Notes: generated by a model from the sequence alone, not told the origin. A stretch of 64,000 nucleotides of DNA from Micromonospora globbae (GCF_003610785.1 NZ_RAQQ01000004.1:62001-126000); one strand, 5' to 3'; counted from the first letter of the stretch, positions 48,075 to 56,976 are shown. Numbers and translations: made by a program.

Positions 48075-48680
48075 TCACGCGGGCGGCGGGGCGGCGTCAA
48101 GCGTACGCAGGCCGCCGCCGGGCGTGACCACGGCGCGTACCGGCCGGTCGTGGGGCTCGGCCGGCACGGCCGGGACCAGTTCGCCGTCGTGCAGCGGCAC
48201 CACGGTGAGGGCGGCGGACGGCACGCGGGCCAGCGCCCGGTCGTACGAGCCGCCGCCGCGGCCCAGTCGCAGTCCGCGCCGGTCGACGGCGAGGGCGGGC
48301 ACCACCACCAGCGTGGCGTCGGCGATCGCGTCCACCCCGAGCCCGGGGCCGGTGGGCTCGCGCATGCCGCGCCCGGCCGGCGCCAGCGCGTCGTGCCCCG
48401 CGTAGGCGGCCCAGTCCAGGTCGAGATCGGGGCGGAGCACCGGCAGCAGCAACTCGCCCCCGGGCGGCAGCGCCGCGCGCAGTACCTCCGGCAGCTCCGG
48501 TCCGCCCGGCTCCGAGCCCACCGGGACGTACGCCGTCACGAGCGTCGGCCGCAGGCGGCGTACCAGCGCGACCAGCTCGGCCTGGACGCGGGCGGCGGCC
48601 TGCGCGCGGGCCTCCGGGGTCAGCTCCCGGCGACGCGCGAGCAGCGCGACGCGCATGTCCCGTTTAGCCACATCGGTCAC
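48075..48680 (-). CDS. 5-formyltetrahydrofolate cyclo-ligase
   Basis: Enzyme of 201 residues that converts 5-formyl-THF to methenyl-THF using ATP. Conserved blocks are KRDMRVALLARR at the N-terminus, VTAYVPVGSEPG, LLLPVLRPD, and LVVVPALAVDRRGLRLGRGGGSYDR, the nucleotide/phosphate region. The start is GTG 48680 with GATGGAG upstream; ATG 48656 is a shorter option. It is divergent from the GGDEF gene across a 112-bp region with CGCAAC repeats. Confidence 0.92.
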   Translation of the reverse strand: MTDVAKRDMRVALLARRRELTPEARAQAAARVQAELVALVRRLRPTLVTAYVPVGSEPGGPELPEVLRAALPPGGELLLPVLRPDLDLDWAAYAGHDALAPAGRGMREPTGPGLGVDAIADATLVVVPALAVDRRGLRLGRGGGSYDRALARVPSAALTVVPLHDGELVPAVPAEPHDRPVRAVVTPGGGLRTLDAAPPPA

Positions 48681-48706
48681 TTCCGCTCCATCAGAAAAAT
48701 CCGGCA

Positions 48707-48776
48707 CGCAACACTCCTCACGCAACGCCACCCACTCCGTTGCTCTGTGTCAGCATCGCAACATCGGAGGCGCAAC
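48707..48776. promoter_or_regulatory. CGCAAC repeat array in a divergent promoter region
   Basis: CGCAAC occurs at 48707, 48721, 48757 and 48771, as two pairs each with 14-bp register, with an inverted GTTGC at 48739-48743 between them. The array lies between the cyclo-ligase and GGDEF genes. Confidence 0.5.
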
Positions 48777-48792
48777 TTCCGGGGGGAACCGA

Positions 48793-51219
48793 GTGACGCT
48801 ACGCGGGCGGTTGACGGCGGCCTTCCTCGCGGTGGTCCTCGGCCCCGTCCTGCTCGGCGCCCTCTTCGTCGCCTCGACCCTCGGCTCGGTCGACCGCAGC
48901 CGCTCCACCGAGCGCCTCGCCGTGGCGGCCGCCACTGTGCGTACCTCCCTCGACGCCCTCTGCCAGCAGCTTCGCGCCGCCGCCGACGCCGTGGCCCTGG
49001 CCGGCGGCGACCCGGCCGGGGCCGCCGGCCAGGTGGTGAGCCGGGGCCTCGCCACGGCGGTGGTGGTGAGCGACGTCGCGGGGCACGTCACCTACCGCAC
49101 CCCGGACGCACCGCCCACACCCTGGCAGGAGTGCGCCGGGGCCGCGACGACCGGCCCGGTCCACGCGCTCGCCGTCCGGGTCGACCGGCGTGACCGCGCC
49201 GGCGCGGCGCTCGGCACGGTCGCCGCCGCGCATCCCGTCGACCCGGCCCTCGTGGCGCGGCTCGCCGCGGCCACCGGCGTGGCGGTCACGCTGCTCGACG
49301 ACGGCACCGGGCCCGCGCGGGTCACCCACACGACCGAGGCCAGCGGCGTACGCGACGCCGTGCTGGCCGCCGCCGGCCGGCTCGACGACGAGCAGGTCAG
49401 CGAGACGGCCGACGGCCGGTACGTGCGCCGCATCGGTCCGTCGCCCGAGCAGCCGCTGCCGCTGGTGCTCTCCGTGCCCAGCGACCGGCCTCCGGGGCTG
49501 GACACCGTACTGGTCGGCGCGGTGATGCTGGCGGCGCTGCTCGCCGTGCTGGCCGCCTGGCGGCTGGCCCGGGTGACGACCCGGCCGCTGGTCGAGCTGG
49601 CCGCCGCCGTGGACCGGGTCGCGCACGGCGACCTGACGGCCCGCGTGCCGGTCCGCACCCGCGACGAGCTGGGCCGCCTGGCCGGCGCGTTCAACCGCAT
49701 GACCCGGGAGACGGGCGCGTACGTGGCGGCGCTGACCAGCAGCCGCGACCAGCTGCGCGGTCACCTCGCCGTGCTCGGCGACACCCTGGCGAGCACGCAC
49801 GACCTCCAACGCATCCTGCGGGTGATCCTCAACAGCGCGATCGCGGCCACCGGGGCGCGGGCCGGTGCCGTGCTCCTCGTCGAGCCGGGCGCGATGCTCG
49901 TCGCCCAGTGCAGTGAGGGCCTGGACGGGCGCTGCCCGGACGGGGACGACCCGGCGACGTTGCGGGTGCCCCTCGGCAGCGGGGTGCTCGGCGCGGTCGC
50001 CGCCACCGGTGTGCCGCAGCGGGGCCGGGTGGAGCCGGACGACGTACCCCCGGGGGAGCCGCGCTGCCGGACGTACATCGCCGTGCCGTTCGCCGCCCCC
50101 GGGCCCGCGGCGTCCGCCCTTCCCGGCACGGCCGGACCGGCCGACGGGCCCACGGATCCGGGCGGGCCCGGCCCCGCCGGAGTGCCGGCCGCCCGGACGA
50201 CGACCGACGACGCCCCGACCCTCGAACTGCCCGGCGGCGCCACGGGCGGGCCCGTCGGTCGGTCGGGGAGCGGAGCGGACGCGGTCGCGGCCATCGGGGT
50301 GCTCGCCCTCTACGACCGCCTCGGCGCGGACGAGTTCGACGACGACGACCTGGTCACGCTGCGCACGTTCGCGGGCCACGCGGCGGTGGCCGTGCAGAAC
50401 GTCCGGGTGCACGAGGAGGCGCAGCGGCTGTCGCTCACCGACCCCCTGACCGGGCTGTGGAACTACCGGTACCTGCGCGAGTCGATCCGCCGGGAGGTCG
50501 AGCGGGCCAGCCGCTTCGGCCGGATGCTCAGCGTGCTCGCCCTCGACCTGGACCGGTTCAAGGACGTCAACGACACCTACGGGCACGCGGCCGGGGACAC
50601 CGTGCTGGCCGAGTTCGCCCGCCGGGTACGCGGCGAGATCCGCGAGGTCGACCTGGCCTTCCGGCAGGGCGGCGAGGAGTTCGTCCTGCTGCTGCCCGAG
50701 ACCGACGCCCGGGGCGCGGCGATCGTCGCCGAACGGCTCGGCGCGGCGATCCGGGACACGTCCATCCCGGTCGAGGTGCACGCCGGCTCGCCCGTGCCCG
50801 TCCGGGTGACCGTGTCCATCGGCATCGCCGTCTACCCCGACCACGCCGGCACCGGTCAGGAGGTGCTGGAGGCGGCCGACGACGCCCTGTACGCGGCGAA
50901 GGCGGCCGGCCGGGACACGTACCGGCTGAGCGCGCGCCGGACGGCGGGCGTCCGGGAACTTCCCGTGCCGGCCGGGGCCGTGAGCCCGGCGGACGGGCTT
51001 CCCCGGGCCGGCCGCGCCACGGCGCCCGGCCGCCCCGAGTCGCCGGGCGACGAGGAGTCCCCGGCCGGGGACGAGCAGCTCGGCTCGGCGCTCACCGGCC
51101 CGGACGCGAGCCGCGGCGGCCCGGGACCGGCCCGGTCCGGCGCCGGATCCGCCCGGCCCCCCGCCGGAGGCGGCGCGTCTTCCGGGCCACACCCGCCGCG
51201 GCAGAGCCGTGGCCGATAG
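48793..51219 (+). CDS. Membrane GGDEF diguanylate cyclase with HAMP and GAF
   Basis: Sensor enzyme of 808 residues. Two membrane helices (about 8-30 and 238-258) bracket an extracytoplasmic domain, followed by HAMP (about 260-310), a GAF domain interrupted by a Gly/Pro linker (about 335-540) and GGDEF (about 555-715). The active site is GGEEF (626-630) with an inhibitory I-site REVD exactly five residues before it, so the enzyme should make c-di-GMP under product control. The C-terminal 90 residues are disordered. The start is GTG 48793. galU starts 9 bp after the stop. Confidence 0.92.
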   Translation: MTLRGRLTAAFLAVVLGPVLLGALFVASTLGSVDRSRSTERLAVAAATVRTSLDALCQQLRAAADAVALAGGDPAGAAGQVVSRGLATAVVVSDVAGHVTYRTPDAPPTPWQECAGAATTGPVHALAVRVDRRDRAGAALGTVAAAHPVDPALVARLAAATGVAVTLLDDGTGPARVTHTTEASGVRDAVLAAAGRLDDEQVSETADGRYVRRIGPSPEQPLPLVLSVPSDRPPGLDTVLVGAVMLAALLAVLAAWRLARVTTRPLVELAAAVDRVAHGDLTARVPVRTRDELGRLAGAFNRMTRETGAYVAALTSSRDQLRGHLAVLGDTLASTHDLQRILRVILNSAIAATGARAGAVLLVEPGAMLVAQCSEGLDGRCPDGDDPATLRVPLGSGVLGAVAATGVPQRGRVEPDDVPPGEPRCRTYIAVPFAAPGPAASALPGTAGPADGPTDPGGPGPAGVPAARTTTDDAPTLELPGGATGGPVGRSGSGADAVAAIGVLALYDRLGADEFDDDDLVTLRTFAGHAAVAVQNVRVHEEAQRLSLTDPLTGLWNYRYLRESIRREVERASRFGRMLSVLALDLDRFKDVNDTYGHAAGDTVLAEFARRVRGEIREVDLAFRQGGEEFVLLLPETDARGAAIVAERLGAAIRDTSIPVEVHAGSPVPVRVTVSIGIAVYPDHAGTGQEVLEAADDALYAAKAAGRDTYRLSARRTAGVRELPVPAGAVSPADGLPRAGRATAPGRPESPGDEESPAGDEQLGSALTGPDASRGGPGPARSGAGSARPPAGGGASSGPHPPRQSRGR

Positions 51220-51222
51220 TCT
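51217..51222 (+). promoter_or_regulatory. Leaderless -10 of galU
   Basis: TAGTCT 6 nt before ATG 51229; it overlaps the stop codon of the GGDEF gene. Confidence 0.55.
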
Positions 51223-51228
51223 CGCGAC

Positions 51229-52185
51229 ATGTCGGTGCACTCAGCGAACTCCTCAGCGACGGCCGCCGCGACCGGCCGTTCCCGCGCGGTGAAGGCCGTG
51301 ATCCCGGCCGCCGGTCTGGCCACCCGCTTCCTGCCGGCCACGAAGGCGGTGCCCAAGGAGCTGTTGCCGGTGGTCGACCGGCCGGTGCTGCAGTACATCG
51401 TCGAGGAGGCCACCCAGGCCGGCATCAACGACGTGCTGTTGATCACCGGACGGGGTAAGACCTCGATGGTGGACCACTTCGACCGCCGCCCCGACCTGGA
51501 GGCCCGGCTGGAGAACAAGCCGGAGATCCTGGCCGCGGTGCAGCGCCCCAGCGAGCTGGCCGACATCTACACCGTCCGGCAGCCCGAGCAGCTCGGCCTC
51601 GGCCACGCCGTGGGCTACGCCGAGTCGCACGTGGGCGATCAGCCCTTCGCCGTGCTGCTCGGCGACGAGTTCGTGAAGCTCGACCAGCCGCTGCTGCCGG
51701 CGATGCTCGAACTGCAGGCCCGCACGGGCGGCGTGGTGCTCGCCTTCTTCGAGGTCGACCCGGCCGACACCAAGCGGTACGGGATCGCCTCGGTGGAGCC
51801 GGCCGAGGCCGAGCTCACCGACATCGGCGAGGTCGTGAAGGTCACCGGCATGGTGGAGAAGCCGAAGCCGGAGGAGGCGCCGAGCAACCTCGCCGTGCTC
51901 GGCCGGTACGTGCTCCCGGCGACGATCTTCGACGCGATCCGCCGGACGAAGCCGGGCAGCGGCGGCGAGATCCAGCTGACCGACGCCATGGAGCTGCTGC
52001 GCAACGAGGGCACACCGGTGCACGCGATCGTCTACCGCGGCACCCGTTACGACACCGGGATGCCGCTGGGCTACCTCCAGACAGTCGTGCAGATCGCCGC
52101 CGAGCGCGAGGACTTCGGGGCCGAGTTCCGCAAGTGGCTCGCGGACTTCGTGAACTCCGACGCGTCGGGCGGTCCTAATACATGA
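51229..52185 (+). CDS. galU: UTP-glucose-1-phosphate uridylyltransferase
   Basis: Nucleotidyltransferase of 318 residues making UDP-glucose from UTP and glucose-1-phosphate. The signature AVIPAAGLATRFLPATKAVPKE-type start (about 22-44) is present, with LGLGHAVGYAESHVG, LLGDEF (catalytic Asp), MVEKPKPEEAPSNLAVLGRYVL and GGEIQLTDAM. UDP-glucose feeds wall polysaccharides and glycolipids. The gene starts in the leaderless arrangement and its stop overlaps moeA (ATGA). Confidence 0.95.
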   Translation: MSVHSANSSATAAATGRSRAVKAVIPAAGLATRFLPATKAVPKELLPVVDRPVLQYIVEEATQAGINDVLLITGRGKTSMVDHFDRRPDLEARLENKPEILAAVQRPSELADIYTVRQPEQLGLGHAVGYAESHVGDQPFAVLLGDEFVKLDQPLLPAMLELQARTGGVVLAFFEVDPADTKRYGIASVEPAEAELTDIGEVVKVTGMVEKPKPEEAPSNLAVLGRYVLPATIFDAIRRTKPGSGGEIQLTDAMELLRNEGTPVHAIVYRGTRYDTGMPLGYLQTVVQIAAEREDFGAEFRKWLADFVNSDASGGPNT

Positions 52186-53465
52186 CCGCGACGGCCGACG
52201 CCGAGGCGGCCGCGAACGAGTTGACGCCGCTCGCCGACTACCTGGGCAGTGTGCTGCGCAGGTTACGCGCGCTGCCGCCGCTCGACCTCGACCTCACCCA
52301 GGCGTACGGCAACGTCCTCGCCGAGGACGTCGTCGCGCCGCACGCGTTCCCGGCCTTCGACCAGGCGGCCGTCGACGGGTACGCGGCGCGCTGGGAGGAC
52401 ATCTCCGGCGCGGGCCGGGCCGCCGGCGGGCGGGCGGTCCGGCTCAACGTCGTCGGTGACCTCGGCGCCGCGAGCTGGCGGCCGGTACGGCTCACCCCCG
52501 GCTCCTGCTTCTCGGTGGCCGCCGGCGCGCCGCTGCCGATCGCCGCCGACGTCGTGGTGCCGGTCGAGTGGACCGACCAGGGCATGGCCGCCGTCGAGAT
52601 CTACCGCACCCCGAAGCGGGGGTACGGGGTACGCCGGGCCGGCGAGGAACTGCCCGCCGGAACGGTGCTCGCCCGCGCCGGCACGTACGTCAGCCCCGCG
52701 CTGGTCGCCGTCTTCGCGGCGACCGGCATCGGGCACGTCGTGGTGCGGCCCACGCCGCGGGTGGTCGTCGTGGCCACCGGCGACGAACTCGTCGACGTGG
52801 GACGGGGCAGCCAGCCCGGCCAGGTCGTGGACGCGAACTCGCACGCCCTGACGGCGGCGGCCGCGGAGGCCGGCGCGCTCGCGTACCGCGTCGGGATCTG
52901 CGACGACGACCCGGAGGCGCTGCGCGGGCTGCTGGAGGACCAGACGCTGCGCGCCGACCTCATCATCACGACCGGCGGCACCGGCACCGGCCCCGGCGAC
53001 ATGGTGCGCCGGATCCTCTCCCGCCGCGAGGGCGGCCGCGCCGGGCCGGTCACCTTCACCGACGTCGCGCTCTACCCGGGCACGGCGCTCGGCTTCGGCA
53101 CCGTGGGCGCCGAGGAGGTGCCGGTCGTCTGCCTGCCCGGCGACCCGGGCGCGGCGCTGATCGGCTTCGAGGTGCTGGCCCGACCGGCGATCCAACTGCT
53201 CGCCGGCGCCGAGCCGGTGTTCCGGCCCAGCGTCCGGGCGCACCTGCTGGAGACCGTCTCGTCCCCGGGCGGGCTGCGCGAGTTCCGCCCCGCCCACGTC
53301 GCCGAGCGGCGCGGCGGCGGCTACACCGTCCAGCCACTCAGCGGCGGGCCGTTCACCCTCTCCGGGCTCGCCGAGGCCAACGGCCTGCTGGTGCTCGGCG
53401 AGCGGGTCACGACCGCCGCCGCGGGCTCCACCGTGGACGTCCTCCTGCTGGACCGCCGCCGGTGA
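52182..53465 (+). CDS. moeA: Molybdopterin molybdotransferase MoeA
   Basis: Enzyme of 427 residues inserting molybdate into adenylylated molybdopterin. Conserved parts include FPAFDQAAVDGYA near the N-terminus, VVPVEWTD, RRAGEELPAGTVLARAGT, the MoCF-type domain VVVVATGDELVDVG, ITTGGTGTGPGDM and LPGDPGAALIGFEVLARP, and a C-terminal beta domain. ATG 52182 overlaps the galU stop by 4 nt, the same gene order as mycobacterial galU-moeA1-rimJ. No other molybdenum-cofactor gene is in the window. Confidence 0.93.
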   Translation: MTATADAEAAANELTPLADYLGSVLRRLRALPPLDLDLTQAYGNVLAEDVVAPHAFPAFDQAAVDGYAARWEDISGAGRAAGGRAVRLNVVGDLGAASWRPVRLTPGSCFSVAAGAPLPIAADVVVPVEWTDQGMAAVEIYRTPKRGYGVRRAGEELPAGTVLARAGTYVSPALVAVFAATGIGHVVVRPTPRVVVVATGDELVDVGRGSQPGQVVDANSHALTAAAAEAGALAYRVGICDDDPEALRGLLEDQTLRADLIITTGGTGTGPGDMVRRILSRREGGRAGPVTFTDVALYPGTALGFGTVGAEEVPVVCLPGDPGAALIGFEVLARPAIQLLAGAEPVFRPSVRAHLLETVSSPGGLREFRPAHVAERRGGGYTVQPLSGGPFTLSGLAEANGLLVLGERVTTAAAGSTVDVLLLDRRR

Positions 53466-53519
53466 CCGCTCGGCGTGCCGGCGCGAGCGGTGCGGTCGCG
53501 GGCCGTGCCGCCGCGAGCG

Positions 53520-53525
53520 TAGGGT
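53520..53525 (+). promoter_or_regulatory. Leaderless -10 of the rimJ-like gene
   Basis: TAGGGT 7 nt before GTG 53533. Confidence 0.55.
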
Positions 53526-53532
53526 CCGCCCC

Positions 53533-54183
53533 GTGAGCCTCTTCCGAACCGGACGCGCGCCCGGTTGGCCGGCCGTCCTCGAGGACGGCCCGGTGGTGCT
53601 GCGACCGTACCGGCGCTCGGACGCCGCCGCCTGGTCCGAGGTGCGGCGCGCCAACCAGGCCTGGCTGGCGCCGTGGGAGTCGTCGGTGCCCGGTGACTGG
53701 TACGACCTGAACTCGCCGGCCGCGTTCCGCTGGGTCTACCGCGACCAGCGACGCTCCGCGAAGACGGGCGAGGGCATGCCGTTCGCCGTCTGTCTGCGTG
53801 AGGACGGCCAGGAGCGGCTCGTCGGGCACCTCAACGTGGGCAGCATCGTGCGGCGGGCGTTCTGCTCCGGGTACGTGGGTTACTGGGTGGACCGTCGGGT
53901 CGCCGGCCGGGGTGTCATCCCCACGGCGCTCGCGCTCGCCGTCGACCACGCCTTCGGCCCCGGCGGGCTGCACCGCATCGAGGTGAACATCCGGCCCGAG
54001 AACCGGCCGTCCCGCCGGGTCGTGGAGAAGCTCGGGTTCCGCGAGGAGTCGTACCACGTGCGCTACATGCACATCGACGGCGCCTGGCGCGACCACATCG
54101 GATACGCGATGACCAGCGAGGAGGTCGCCGCCGAAGGTGGGCTGCTGGCTCGCTGGCACCGCGTACGCGCCGCGGCCAGGTGA
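53533..54183 (+). CDS. RimJ/RimL-type GNAT N-acetyltransferase
   Basis: Acetyltransferase of 216 residues. The GNAT fold is visible with LRPYRRSDAAAWSEVR, LVGHLNVGSI, the acetyl-CoA-binding strand/loop YVGYWVDRRVAGRGVIPTALALAV and IRPENRPSRRVVEKLGFREE. By family and position after moeA it corresponds to mycobacterial rimJ, an N-terminal protein acetylase candidate; the actual target is unknown. The start is GTG 53533. Confidence 0.9.
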   Translation: MSLFRTGRAPGWPAVLEDGPVVLRPYRRSDAAAWSEVRRANQAWLAPWESSVPGDWYDLNSPAAFRWVYRDQRRSAKTGEGMPFAVCLREDGQERLVGHLNVGSIVRRAFCSGYVGYWVDRRVAGRGVIPTALALAVDHAFGPGGLHRIEVNIRPENRPSRRVVEKLGFREESYHVRYMHIDGAWRDHIGYAMTSEEVAAEGGLLARWHRVRAAAR

Positions 54184-54366
54184 CGCGTCCCGCGCACGGG
54201 ATCGGCGCGGCGCGTCCCCATCACGCACCGTCGCCCGTAACCTCAAGTAACTGCAAGCTGTGGCAAGCGCTGCTCGCCCGTACGATCGTCGCGGCCGACA
54301 CCGGTCGGCGAAAGATCCTGCGGCCGGGCTGCGGTTGCTCCGAATTCGGTGACGGGAGGGGTGAGG

Positions 54367-55152
54367 GTGCCGACCTCGGTGCTCCTCGCCGTCCTCGCCG
54401 CCGCCGGCCTGCTCGCCCTCGCTCCGGCGCTGGTTCGCCGGTACGACGCCACCGAGCGGCTGGTGGCGGAGCGGGCGCAGTCGACGGCGCGGGTGCTCCA
54501 GCGCCAGCGCCGCCGCCGTACTGTGCCGGGGCGGCGGCCGGTGCGCCCGCCGCGACACCTCGTCGTCACCCTCAGTGAAAACCCGAACACGGGCAGTCTC
54601 GACCGGCCCGTGTCGGCCCCGCCCGCGCCGGCCCGCCGGTCCGCCCGGCTGCGCGCCGTGCCGCCCGCCCCGAACCGGGCCCGCCGCCGGCCGCCGCCGC
54701 GCCGCCACACCCCGGCCGTCTACCGGCGCCGCCGGGTGCTCGCCGCGTTGCTGCTGCTCAACGGCGTCGAGCTGATCGGCGTGATCGTGGTCGGCCCCGG
54801 GTTCTGGATCAGCTTCGCCGTCACCGGCACGCTGCTCGTGGCGTACGTCGTACACCTGCGGCAGCGGGCCATCGCCGACCAGCGCCGGCGGCGCGCGCGG
54901 GCCCGGGAGGCGGCCTGGCTCGCCGCCCGGCAGGCGGAGGTGCGGCGGGAACAGGCCCGGCGCGCGGCGGCCCGCCGGGAGGCGCAGCGCCGGCTCGCGG
55001 CGCAGCGCGAGGTGGTACGCCGGGCGGCCATGGGGCTCGACCGGCCCGCCGACCTGCCGCCCGCGGCGAACGGCGGCACGGTGTCCTACCGGCGTGCCGG
55101 TGGCCTGCGCGGCCGACCCTACGAGGCCGGCCGCACCACCCACACGGCCTAA
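54367..55152 (+). CDS. Arg-rich membrane protein (Rv0996-like position)
   Basis: Protein of 261 residues that I recognise only by position. An N-terminal hydrophobic helix (about 3-22) precedes a strongly basic Arg/Pro region and two adjacent helices (about 121-141 and 145-163, LAALLLLNGVELIGVIVV; FWISFAVTGTLLVAYVV). The C-terminus is a long Arg/Ala/Gln coiled coil (about 165-220). In mycobacteria a membrane protein gene follows rimJ in the same place. The start is GTG 54367, because GGGAGGGG lies 5 nt upstream; GTG 54349 is in frame. Confidence 0.78.
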   Translation: MPTSVLLAVLAAAGLLALAPALVRRYDATERLVAERAQSTARVLQRQRRRRTVPGRRPVRPPRHLVVTLSENPNTGSLDRPVSAPPAPARRSARLRAVPPAPNRARRRPPPRRHTPAVYRRRRVLAALLLLNGVELIGVIVVGPGFWISFAVTGTLLVAYVVHLRQRAIADQRRRRARAREAAWLAARQAEVRREQARRAAARREAQRRLAAQREVVRRAAMGLDRPADLPPAANGGTVSYRRAGGLRGRPYEAGRTTHTA

Positions 55153-55188
55153 CCCCCCCCGCGCCCCCGCCCCCGCGCCCCCGCCCCG

Positions 55189-55257
55189 CGATCTTGCACT
55201 TTCGGCCCCTCTTGTGCCCGCTTATGCCTGTTTTGTCGGGGCGGAAGTGCAAGATCG
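55189..55257. repeat. Long inverted repeat (REP-like or terminator)
   Basis: Arms CGATCTTGCACTT...GCCCC (55189-55209) and GGGGC...AAGTGCAAGATCG (55238-55257) with a 28-nt AT-richer loop. The first 13 bp pair perfectly. It follows a C-tract after the membrane protein gene. The sequence looks like a genome-dispersed palindrome, and could also end transcription. Confidence 0.6.
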
Positions 55258-55375
55258 GCGCAGGGGAGGTGTGGCGCGCGGGGGTGGATTCGCCCCCGCG
55301 CCGGTGGACCTGTTAGCCTTGTCGCCGGCCCGCCCGGTGTAAGCCGGGTGGGACCGACGCCGGTCCGCCGGCGGA

Positions 55376-55449
55376 GGGGCTGTGGCGCAGACCGGTAGCG
55401 CACCTCGTTCGCATCGAGGGGGTCAGGGGTTCAAATCCCCTCAGCTCCA
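55376..55449 (+). tRNA. tRNA-Ala (anticodon CGC)
   Basis: A 74-nt cloverleaf: acceptor GGGGCTG/CAGCTCC, D-arm with GCGC stems, anticodon stem CCTCG/CGAGG with loop TTCGCAT (anticodon CGC at 55410-55412), variable loop GGGTC, T-arm AGGGG/CCCCT with loop TTCAAAT, discriminator A. It reads Ala codon GCG. CCA is not encoded (CCC follows). TAGCCT about 60 bp upstream is a possible -10. Confidence 0.95.
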
Positions 55450-55512
55450 CCCAGCTCACAGGCCGTTTCCCGTGGTGGGAGGCGGCCTGATCTTGTAATG
55501 CCGGACCGCCGC

Positions 55513-55518
55513 TAGCAT
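55513..55518 (+). promoter_or_regulatory. Leaderless -10 of the VOC gene
   Basis: TAGCAT 7 nt before ATG 55526. Confidence 0.6.
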
Positions 55519-55525
55519 CGTCGGC

Positions 55526-56260
55526 ATGGCGACGCGGCTCGTGCAGATCAACATGAAGGCTCGGGACGACTCCGCGTTGGGCGGTTTCTGGGCGGAGGCG
55601 CTCGGCTGGGGAGTCTCCAGCGAGGGGCCCGGCGTGACCAACCTCGAACCGGAGGGTTTCGCCTACCCCGACCCCGTCGCCGTCTGCATCGACCTCATCG
55701 CCTCACCGGAACCCAAGACGGTGAAGAACCGCGTGCACGTCGACCTCGCCACCACCTCGGCGGCCCATCAGGCGGAGGTGGTCGCGCGCCTGAAGGAACT
55801 CGGCGCAACCTCCGCCGACGTGGGCCAGGGCGACGTCCCGTGGACGGTCATGGCCGACCCGGAGGGCAACGAGTTCTGCGTGCTGGACCCGCGGCCGCTC
55901 TACCGGGACACCGGACCGATCGCCGCGGTCGTGGTCGACTGCGCGGATCCCCGCGCCATGGCCCGCTTCTGGGGCGAGGCCATGGACTGGACAGTGCACG
56001 AGGTGACCGACCACCACGCGCTGCTGCGCTCCGCCAAGGGCGTCGGCCCGTATCTGCGGTTCGTTCGGACGCCCGACGTGAAGACCGTGTGGAACCGCGT
56101 CCATCTCGACGTGCGCCCGTACCCCGGTGACGACGTGGAGGCCGAGGCGGCCAGACTGCGGACGCTCGGCGCCACGGCCATCGACCTCGGCGACGACGTC
56201 CGGTGGACGGTCATGGCCGACCCGGAGGGTAACGAGTTCTGCCTGCTCGCCCCCGCCTGA
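55526..56260 (+). CDS. VOC-family protein with two glyoxalase-like domains
   Basis: Protein of 244 residues made of two tandem VOC modules (about 1-120 and 127-244). Each ends in the same block, WTVMADPEGNEFC, and each contains KNRVHVDL or WNRVHLDV, so the halves arose by duplication. Members bind metal and act on small molecules or drugs; no substrate can be assigned. The start is ATG 55526 in a leaderless arrangement. Confidence 0.9.
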   Translation: MATRLVQINMKARDDSALGGFWAEALGWGVSSEGPGVTNLEPEGFAYPDPVAVCIDLIASPEPKTVKNRVHVDLATTSAAHQAEVVARLKELGATSADVGQGDVPWTVMADPEGNEFCVLDPRPLYRDTGPIAAVVVDCADPRAMARFWGEAMDWTVHEVTDHHALLRSAKGVGPYLRFVRTPDVKTVWNRVHLDVRPYPGDDVEAEAARLRTLGATAIDLGDDVRWTVMADPEGNEFCLLAPA

Positions 56261-56514
56261 CCCAGACCCTCGTCATCCGCTCACCCCGGCCACGAGCCCG
56301 GTCCCTGCGAACGCACCACGGCGGGCCAGGTCGCGGCGACGGTGACAGCGCCCGGGGCCGGCGAGGGGGGATCAGCGCCCGACACGTCTGCGGACGCGCC
56401 CCCACGAGGCTCCCGTGTGGTTGGTGAGTTGAGCGGCCCGCGAGGGCAGCGTTCTGGCGACAGGCACGTGTACGGTCATGCGGCCCGCAGGAATACCAGT
56501 AGGTGGAGCAGCCG

Positions 56515-56910
56515 ATGGGCTTGTTCAGCATGTTCACCCGCCGCCGCCGCGACGACGAGCCTGTCGACCTGGACGAGCGCTCACCGAGCCTGGGCGTGAG
56601 GTATCGGGATCTGCTGCTCATGAACGAGATCGCCAAGAGGGCAGCGGATCTGTCGCAGCCGCGACATGTCGTATTCTATCTCGACGCCCCGTCTGAGGAC
56701 ATCGGGCGTCTCATCGCTGCGGAGGCGGGCACGCACGGGTTCGAGGCCGGGGTGCGTGAGCCTCTCCCGGAGTATCCGGGTAGCTGGACCGTGGTGTGCG
56801 AGACCCACACGGTGTTGACGCCGGAGTTCGTTCGCGACAGCGTCGACCTCTTCGAAGCCCTGGCCGAGCGCCATCACGCCGACTACGACGGCTGGGAAGC
56901 CGCCGTCTAG
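56515..56910 (+). CDS. RraB-domain protein (RNase E inhibitor-like)
   Basis: Protein of 131 residues. An Arg/Asp-rich N-terminus is followed by an RraB-like alpha/beta domain: HVVFYLDAPSEDIGRLIAAEAGTHGFEAGVRE, WTVVCETHTVLTPEFVRDSVDLFEALAERHHADYDGWEAAV. In E. coli RraB binds RNase E; here a role in RNA decay is inferred only from the domain. The start is ATG 56515 with GGTGGAG upstream. Codon use is slightly less GC-biased than in neighbouring genes. Confidence 0.85.
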   Translation: MGLFSMFTRRRRDDEPVDLDERSPSLGVRYRDLLLMNEIAKRAADLSQPRHVVFYLDAPSEDIGRLIAAEAGTHGFEAGVREPLPEYPGSWTVVCETHTVLTPEFVRDSVDLFEALAERHHADYDGWEAAV

Positions 56911-56934
56911 CCCACGCCAAGTGCCGTCACGTGC

Positions 56935-56946
56935 CGTCACGTGACG
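56935..56946. promoter_or_regulatory. Perfect 12-bp palindrome CGTCACGTGACG
   Basis: The palindrome lies 100 bp before the ECF sigma gene. It follows a tandem copy of GTGCCGTCAC (56921-56940) and is followed by another GACGTGAC, so several half-sites overlap. It is a possible operator. Confidence 0.45.
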
Positions 56947-56976
56947 ACGTGACCACTCGTCGGTTCTGCGGCCACC

